36,531 nt of DNA from Candidatus Bipolaricaulota bacterium. Its GTDB lineage: Bacteria; Bipolaricaulota; Bipolaricaulia; UBA7950; UBA9294. The translations under genes and the position numbers were made by a program. The stretch lies in the NCBI GenBank assembly GCA_027007005.1, contig JALTFO010000003.1, positions 1-36,531 on the forward strand, in the 5' to 3' direction. Within the stretch, counting starts at the first letter, position 1; the number at the start of each line of letters is the position of its first letter. Shown piece by piece: positions 33,335 to 36,531 of the stretch. The notes under the pieces were generated by a model. That model did no database searches, was not told where the DNA came from, and saw nothing but the letters and a program-made list of their open reading frames with translations.

Positions 33335-33514
33335 GTCTTTTGGGGTATCATCGCCTACGATAATGGGGATTTCAATGTCATTGTGGAGCATCCTGATAGC
33401 TGTAATGTGCATTGGAAGCCAAGTTGAGCGTTTACAACTCAACCAGGAGAAAAATCGACTAATTGTGTCTTCTTGTTTGCCAGGAGGTGTTTTTCGGGCG
33501 TTGGAAGAAGAGGA

Positions 33515-33549
33515 ACAGGCCCTGAGAACTATGCCCCAGGGCCTGTTTT
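33515..33549. terminator. Strong hairpin between HU and tRNA-Asn
   Basis: ACAGGCCCTG (33515-33524) and CAGGGCCTGT (33537-33546) form a perfect 10-base stem with a 12-base loop, followed on the plus strand by TTTT. It lies 31 bases beyond the 3' end of tRNA-Asn, so it most likely ends that minus-strand transcript, where the following bases are TTCCTCTTC. The rest of 33335-33579 holds no gene. Confidence 0.65.
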
Positions 33550-33579
33550 GGCCACAGTTGTATTACAAGGAGGTAAAAC

Positions 33580-33655
33580 TGGCTCCCCGGGTAGGACTCG
33601 AACCTACAACCATTCGGTTAACAGCCGAGCGCTCTACCAATTGAGCTACCGAGGA
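33580..33655 (-). tRNA. tRNA-Asn (anticodon GUU)
   Basis: 76 bases with encoded CCA. Acceptor TCCTCGG pairs with CCGGGGA (one G-U), discriminator G, D-arm GCTC/GAGC, anticodon loop CTGTTAA gives GUU, T-arm GTAGG-TTCGAGT-CCTAC. Confidence 0.97.
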
Positions 33656-33664
33656 ATCCATATT

Positions 33665-33693
33665 ATTTTAGCCCTCCATATCGAGATCGTCAA
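33665..33693 (-). promoter_or_regulatory. Promoter of tRNA-Asn
   Basis: TTGACG (33693-33688) and TAAAAT (33670-33665), 17-base spacer. The expected start about 33658 is only about three bases before the mature 5' end, so RNase P would have almost no leader to remove. It begins right after the stop of the M20 peptidase gene. Confidence 0.75.
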
Positions 33694-33700
33694 GGACGCA

Positions 33701-34777
33701 CTAGGCTGCTCTCTCAAGGATTTGCTGGATGACGGCGGTCGACGCTTCCAGCGCTTCTTGTGTGACTTGCTCCTGCATGGTGTGGGCAGCCGTGCCGCCG
33801 TAACCAAGGACAACGGCATCGATTCCCCTCCCTGTTAGTACGAGAGCATCCGTGCCACCGATTATCACTTCAAGACGTGGGGAGAAGCCGAGAGCGCTAA
33901 TCGCTTCCTGAGCAAGTTGGATGGCGGGACTGTCGTCGGCTACGCGTGATGCCCTGTACTCAACCTCAGCCTTGACTTTTGCCTTTGCTCCCGCTTTTCT
34001 TGCAGCCTCTTCGAATGCCTTGCGCATTGCCTCTGCCTGATGCATCGCCTTTTCATCACTTAAGCTGCGGCATTCAGCCTGTATTGTCACATGGTCCGGG
34101 ATCCCGTTTCTGATCATTCCGCCGTGAATCGTTCCGATGTTCGCCGTTGTCTCATGATCGATACGCCCGAGAGGCATGCGTGTGATCGCCTCGGCTGCGA
34201 CGATGATCGCGGAGATCCCCTTCTCCGGTTCCATCCCAGCGTGTGCTGCCTTCCCGATGATCTCAACGTCCATAGAAATGTGCGTGGGACCGCCGATGAC
34301 GATGGTGGCAGCATCCTCTCCATCGACGACAAATCCCATCTTTGACTTGATAAGAGAGATGTCTAAGTTCTTCGCTCCGAGAAGGCCGACCTCCTCGCCA
34401 CGAGTGATGACGATCTCCACTGGCGGGCGCTTTGCAGCCGTGCGTACGGCTTCGAAGATCTCTGCTATTCCCGCCTTATCGTCGGCGCCGAGGATCGTCT
34501 CTCCTGCGGAGTGGATCACGCCATCCTCGACGACCGGCATGATCCCCTGTCCCGGTTTGACCGTATCCGCATGCGCGGCGAATAGAAGGGGCTCAGTCTC
34601 CTCCGATCCCTTTGCGGGGACGCAGGCGATTAGGTTGCCGTACTCATCGAGCGTACAGTTGGCATCAAGCTCCCTTGCGAACAGCTTCTGTAAGTAGCCG
34701 ATAAACTTTGCTTCGTTCCCTGATTCACTGTCAATTTGCACGAAGTCACAGAATATATCTACTATATTTTTGTCCAT
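33701..34777 (-). CDS. M20-family peptidase, PepT-like
   Basis: 358 residues; cytoplasmic zinc aminotripeptidase-like enzyme. Metal and catalytic positions: AAHADTV (His and catalytic Asp), GADDKAG, RGEEVGLLG (catalytic Glu then metal Glu), VVDGED, and the late His in AAHTMQEQV. A dimerisation insert with HISMDVEIIGKAAHAGMEPE carries the conserved KAAHAG motif. It resembles the PepT-like group rather than true PepT. GGAGAAGGG immediately precedes ATG 34777. Divergent from the AMMECR1 gene. Confidence 0.94.
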   Translation of the reverse strand: MDKNIVDIFCDFVQIDSESGNEAKFIGYLQKLFARELDANCTLDEYGNLIACVPAKGSEETEPLLFAAHADTVKPGQGIMPVVEDGVIHSAGETILGADDKAGIAEIFEAVRTAAKRPPVEIVITRGEEVGLLGAKNLDISLIKSKMGFVVDGEDAATIVIGGPTHISMDVEIIGKAAHAGMEPEKGISAIIVAAEAITRMPLGRIDHETTANIGTIHGGMIRNGIPDHVTIQAECRSLSDEKAMHQAEAMRKAFEEAARKAGAKAKVKAEVEYRASRVADDSPAIQLAQEAISALGFSPRLEVIIGGTDALVLTGRGIDAVVLGYGGTAAHTMQEQVTQEALEASTAVIQQILERAA

Positions 34778-34853
34778 CCCTTCTCCTTATTGGCCGTTGA
34801 AGCGGCTATCTATTTGCCAAGAGTATAGGGAGTGGATGCTGTGTTGACCAGGG

Positions 34854-34882
34854 TTGACTGATACGCGCTATGTTGCTATTGT
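34854..34882 (+). promoter_or_regulatory. Promoter of the AMMECR1 gene
   Basis: TTGACT (34854-34859) and TATTGT (34877-34882), 17-base spacer. Expected start about 34889, leaving a leader of about 13 bases with the Shine-Dalgarno GGAGGGGAG. Confidence 0.6.
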
Positions 34883-34901
34883 AGGAGTCAACGGAGGGGA
34901 G

Positions 34902-35579
34902 ATGAGCGATGTCGGCAAGTTGGCGGTGATTGCTGGGATTATTGCTGTCTTGGTGGTGATGAACATGCTAACAACAGTGGGGAGGAAGGATTCTTCAGAC
35001 AGGCTTTCTCTTGAGGAGCAGAGGCTAGTTTTGAAGCTTGCACGTGCACAGTTGCGGCAAGTTGCTACCGGCGAGCCGGCTCCGGAGATCCCTATGGATC
35101 AACTATCTCCTGCGTTGAAACGTGACGCTGCCTGTTTTGTCACGCTCACGAAGAACGGGAGCCTGCGAGGATGTATTCTCGATTCGTTTGCTCCACATGA
35201 GCCGCTTTACAAGAACGTCCTGCGAAATGTTGAGTTGGCCGCCACCAGCGACCCGCGCTTTCCGCCGGTGAGACCATCGGAAGTGGATGATATCACCATC
35301 GAGATCAGCGTGCTCGATCGTCCGCATCCACTCGCGTTTTCTTCTCCTGAGGACCTCATTTCCAAGCTTGTTCCCAGACAGGATGGTGTGATTCTGATAA
35401 CGCGTTACGGGAGATCAACGTATCTTCCGCAGGTGTGGGAAGATCTTCCTGATCCCGTGCAATTTATGTCCTCGCTCTGTCAGAAGCAGGGTGCCCCGGG
35501 CGATTGCTGGCGAACCGATCCGACCATCGAGATTGAGATCTATCATGTCTTTCATTTTGCGGATGATTCTGCCAGATAG
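34902..35579 (+). CDS. AMMECR1-domain protein with N-terminal membrane anchor
   Basis: 225 residues. A single membrane segment (about 7-24, LAVIAGIIAVLVVMNML) is followed by an AMMECR1 domain with the hallmark LRGCI (here SLRGCILDSFAPHEPLYKNV), DPRFPPVRPSEVDDITIEIS, VLDRPHPL, and a final LPQVWEDLPDPVQFMSSLCQ. Most AMMECR1 proteins lack an anchor, so the membrane form is of note. Biochemical role of the family is still unclear. ATG 34902 directly follows GGAGGGGAG. Confidence 0.9.
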   Translation: MSDVGKLAVIAGIIAVLVVMNMLTTVGRKDSSDRLSLEEQRLVLKLARAQLRQVATGEPAPEIPMDQLSPALKRDAACFVTLTKNGSLRGCILDSFAPHEPLYKNVLRNVELAATSDPRFPPVRPSEVDDITIEISVLDRPHPLAFSSPEDLISKLVPRQDGVILITRYGRSTYLPQVWEDLPDPVQFMSSLCQKQGAPGDCWRTDPTIEIEIYHVFHFADDSAR

Positions 35580-35651
35580 AAGGGCACTTTGTGGGCCCGA
35601 GGATGGCGTAATCGGTCTGTAATCCTCAATGCTTGTGCGCTTTAATTATCC

Positions 35652-35680
35652 TTGACAAGAAGGATATTCTTCGGTAAAGT
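35652..35680 (+). promoter_or_regulatory. 23S rRNA promoter P1
   Basis: TTGACA (35652-35657) and TAAAGT (35675-35680), 17-base spacer, about 110 bases before the 23S 5' end. Confidence 0.7.
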
Positions 35681-35709
35681 ATGTCCCGTTGAATCCCTCC
35701 ATGGAAAAC

Positions 35710-35738
35710 TTGACAGATGGTGTGGAGGGTGGTAGACT
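35710..35738 (+). promoter_or_regulatory. 23S rRNA promoter P2
   Basis: TTGACA (35710-35715) and TAGACT (35733-35738), 17-base spacer, 58 bases after P1. Tandem promoters of this kind are typical of rRNA transcription units. They stand where a 16S-23S spacer would normally be. Confidence 0.65.
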
Positions 35739-35764
35739 TTTTGTTTGCGCTCATACGGGCGCGG

Positions 35765-35798
35765 ATTGATCATTGACAAGTGAATAGAGTGTGTATCA
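35765..35798 (+). promoter_or_regulatory. 23S leader element (antitermination/processing-like)
   Basis: ATTGATCATTGACAAGTGAATAG resembles the CTTTGA-A-ACTGAATAG-type sequence found just before 23S in many spacer regions, where boxA-like antitermination and the processing stem lie. The TTGACA inside could be read as a third -35, but its start would fall inside the 23S gene. Confidence 0.4.
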
Positions 35799-36531
35799 TA
35801 CAAGCGCAGTAAGGGCAAATGGTGGACACCTTGGTAGCTGAAAGCGATGAAGGACGTGGCTAGCTGCGATAAGCCTCGGGGAGCCGCTAAGCAGGCTTTG
35901 ATCCGTGGATTTCTGAATGGGAGTGCCCCCTATGGTGAAGCCATAGGAGAACGCACTGAAACCTAAGTAGGTGCGTTCGGCGAACCCGGTGAAGTGAAAC
36001 ATCTCAGTAACCGGAGGAAAAGAAATCAAAAGAGATTCCCTTAGTAGTGGCGAGCGAAACGGGAACAGCCTAAACCAGCAGAATGTAAGACTGCATTCGT
36101 TGTTTTGTTGGGGTTGTAAGTCAGTGTCATCTCACCGATGCAGAGGTGGGCAGGGTTAAAAGTGACGTCTAGTAGAACAGTCCGCAAAGTCTCTGGAAAG
36201 GACGACCGCAGAGGGTGACAGTCCCGTAAACGAAAGGCCGATCTACCCTGGATGCTGACTTGAGTAGCGCCGGACACGTGAAATCCGACGTGAATCTGGG
36301 AGGACCACCTCCTAAGGCTAAACATTATCAGCTGACCGATAGTGAACTAGTACCGCGAGGGAAAGGTGAAAAGCACCCCGGGAGGGGAGTGAAATAGAAC
36401 TTGAAACCATTTGCTTACAGACAGTGGGAGCACCCACAAATCGCCTTTGGGCATTTAACCGGGTGTGACCGCATGCCTATTGTAGTATGAGCCGGCGAGT
36501 TACGGTATGTGGCAAGGTTAAGCCGATAGAG
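35799..36531 (+). rRNA. 23S ribosomal RNA, 5' part (cut by window end)
   Basis: From about 35799 the sequence follows the 23S 5' domain: GGTGGACACCTTGG, GCGATGAAGGACGTG, GAAACATCTCAGTAACC, GGAGGAAAAGAAATCAA, AGTAGTGGCGAGCGAA, GACCGATAGTGAAC and AGTGGGAGCAC. It reaches roughly E. coli position 490, at ATGTGGCAAGGTTAAG. The 5' end is set by alignment to E. coli and may be off by a few bases. No 16S rRNA or spacer tRNA lies upstream; the previous gene is the AMMECR1 protein. Confidence 0.97.

Noticed and set aside
33275-33442. Longer HU protein starting at 33442
   Set aside because: The extra 56 residues are not HU-like, cross the HU promoter, and the GTG at 33274 has a strong ribosome site.
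35773-35801. Third TTGACA with TATCAT as a 23S promoter P3
   Set aside because: The spacer would be 15 bases and the start would fall inside the mature 23S gene. The sequence is better read as the conserved leader element before 23S.
35796-36325. Minus-strand frames opposite the 23S gene
   Set aside because: Frames inside rRNA are spurious.

Overview
The window is chromosomal DNA of a bacterium. Genes are dense, several are joined by ATGA or GTGA stop/start overlaps, and promoters are of the sigma-70 TTGACA/TATAAT type with 17-base spacers. Hand counts of two sample lines gave 62% G+C in rpoB and 37% in the transporter locus. The housekeeping block tRNA-Thr(UGU), tRNA-Tyr, tRNA-Thr(GGU), tuf, rpmG, tRNA-Trp, secE, nusG, rplK, rplA, rplJ, rplL, rpoB is canonical, but three features are unusual: NusG carries a Thermotoga-like insert of about 178 residues, rpoB is not followed by rpoC, and the 23S rRNA gene is not preceded by a 16S gene. 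This suggests a deep-branching lineage. A Bipolaricaulota/Thermotogae-like origin is a guess that cannot be proven here.

Layout. 1-223: C-terminal end of an ISL3-family transposase. 312-1322: a secreted GH114/TM1410-type glycosidase-like protein whose barrel halves appear in swapped order, the most striking gene of the window. 1496-4758: a translationally coupled operon of TetR regulator, LolA-like protein, ABC ATPase and ABC-2 permease, with a clear promoter and operator. 4942-5712: a divergent MtfA-like peptidase that lacks one zinc-binding His. 5713-6193: no gene, but a 33-base direct repeat. 6194-9130: nagA, nagB and an M19 dipeptidase, an amino-sugar/peptidoglycan-turnover operon. 9131-9587: no gene, but three strong inverted repeats. 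9588-14565: an AT-rich ABC importer (ATPase, fused double permease, binding protein) with a GntR/UTRA regulator whose mRNA looks nearly leaderless. 14694-16254: kbl and ridA.

16380-25488 (minus strand, read from high to low coordinates): the tRNA, translation and transcription block, driven from a strong promoter just ahead of tRNA-Thr(UGU) and ending in a NUDIX hydrolase gene that overlaps rpoB. 25655-26694: two unrecognised genes. 26801-27470: a frameshifted gene fragment abutting an IS1182-family transposase remnant. 27491-29522: an operon with a 59-residue new small protein, a YhbD-like MerR-type regulator, a bactofilin-like polymer protein and a small membrane protein; its promoter has an inverted repeat in the -35/-10 spacer, as MerR regulators use. 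29766-31772: an S9 prolyl-oligopeptidase-type peptidase. 31851-32768: a small ribbon-helix-helix protein divergent from an iron-sulfur-type flavoprotein, with a palindrome between them. 32984-33655: HU and tRNA-Asn, each with its own promoter. 33701-35579: a PepT-like M20 peptidase divergent from a membrane-anchored AMMECR1 protein. 35652-36531: two promoters and the 5' part of 23S rRNA, cut by the window end.

Functionally, most of the window is core gene expression. Around it are peptide and amino-sugar turnover genes (M19, S9 and M20 peptidases, NagAB, an ABC importer) and envelope-related functions (exporter operon, bactofilin operon).
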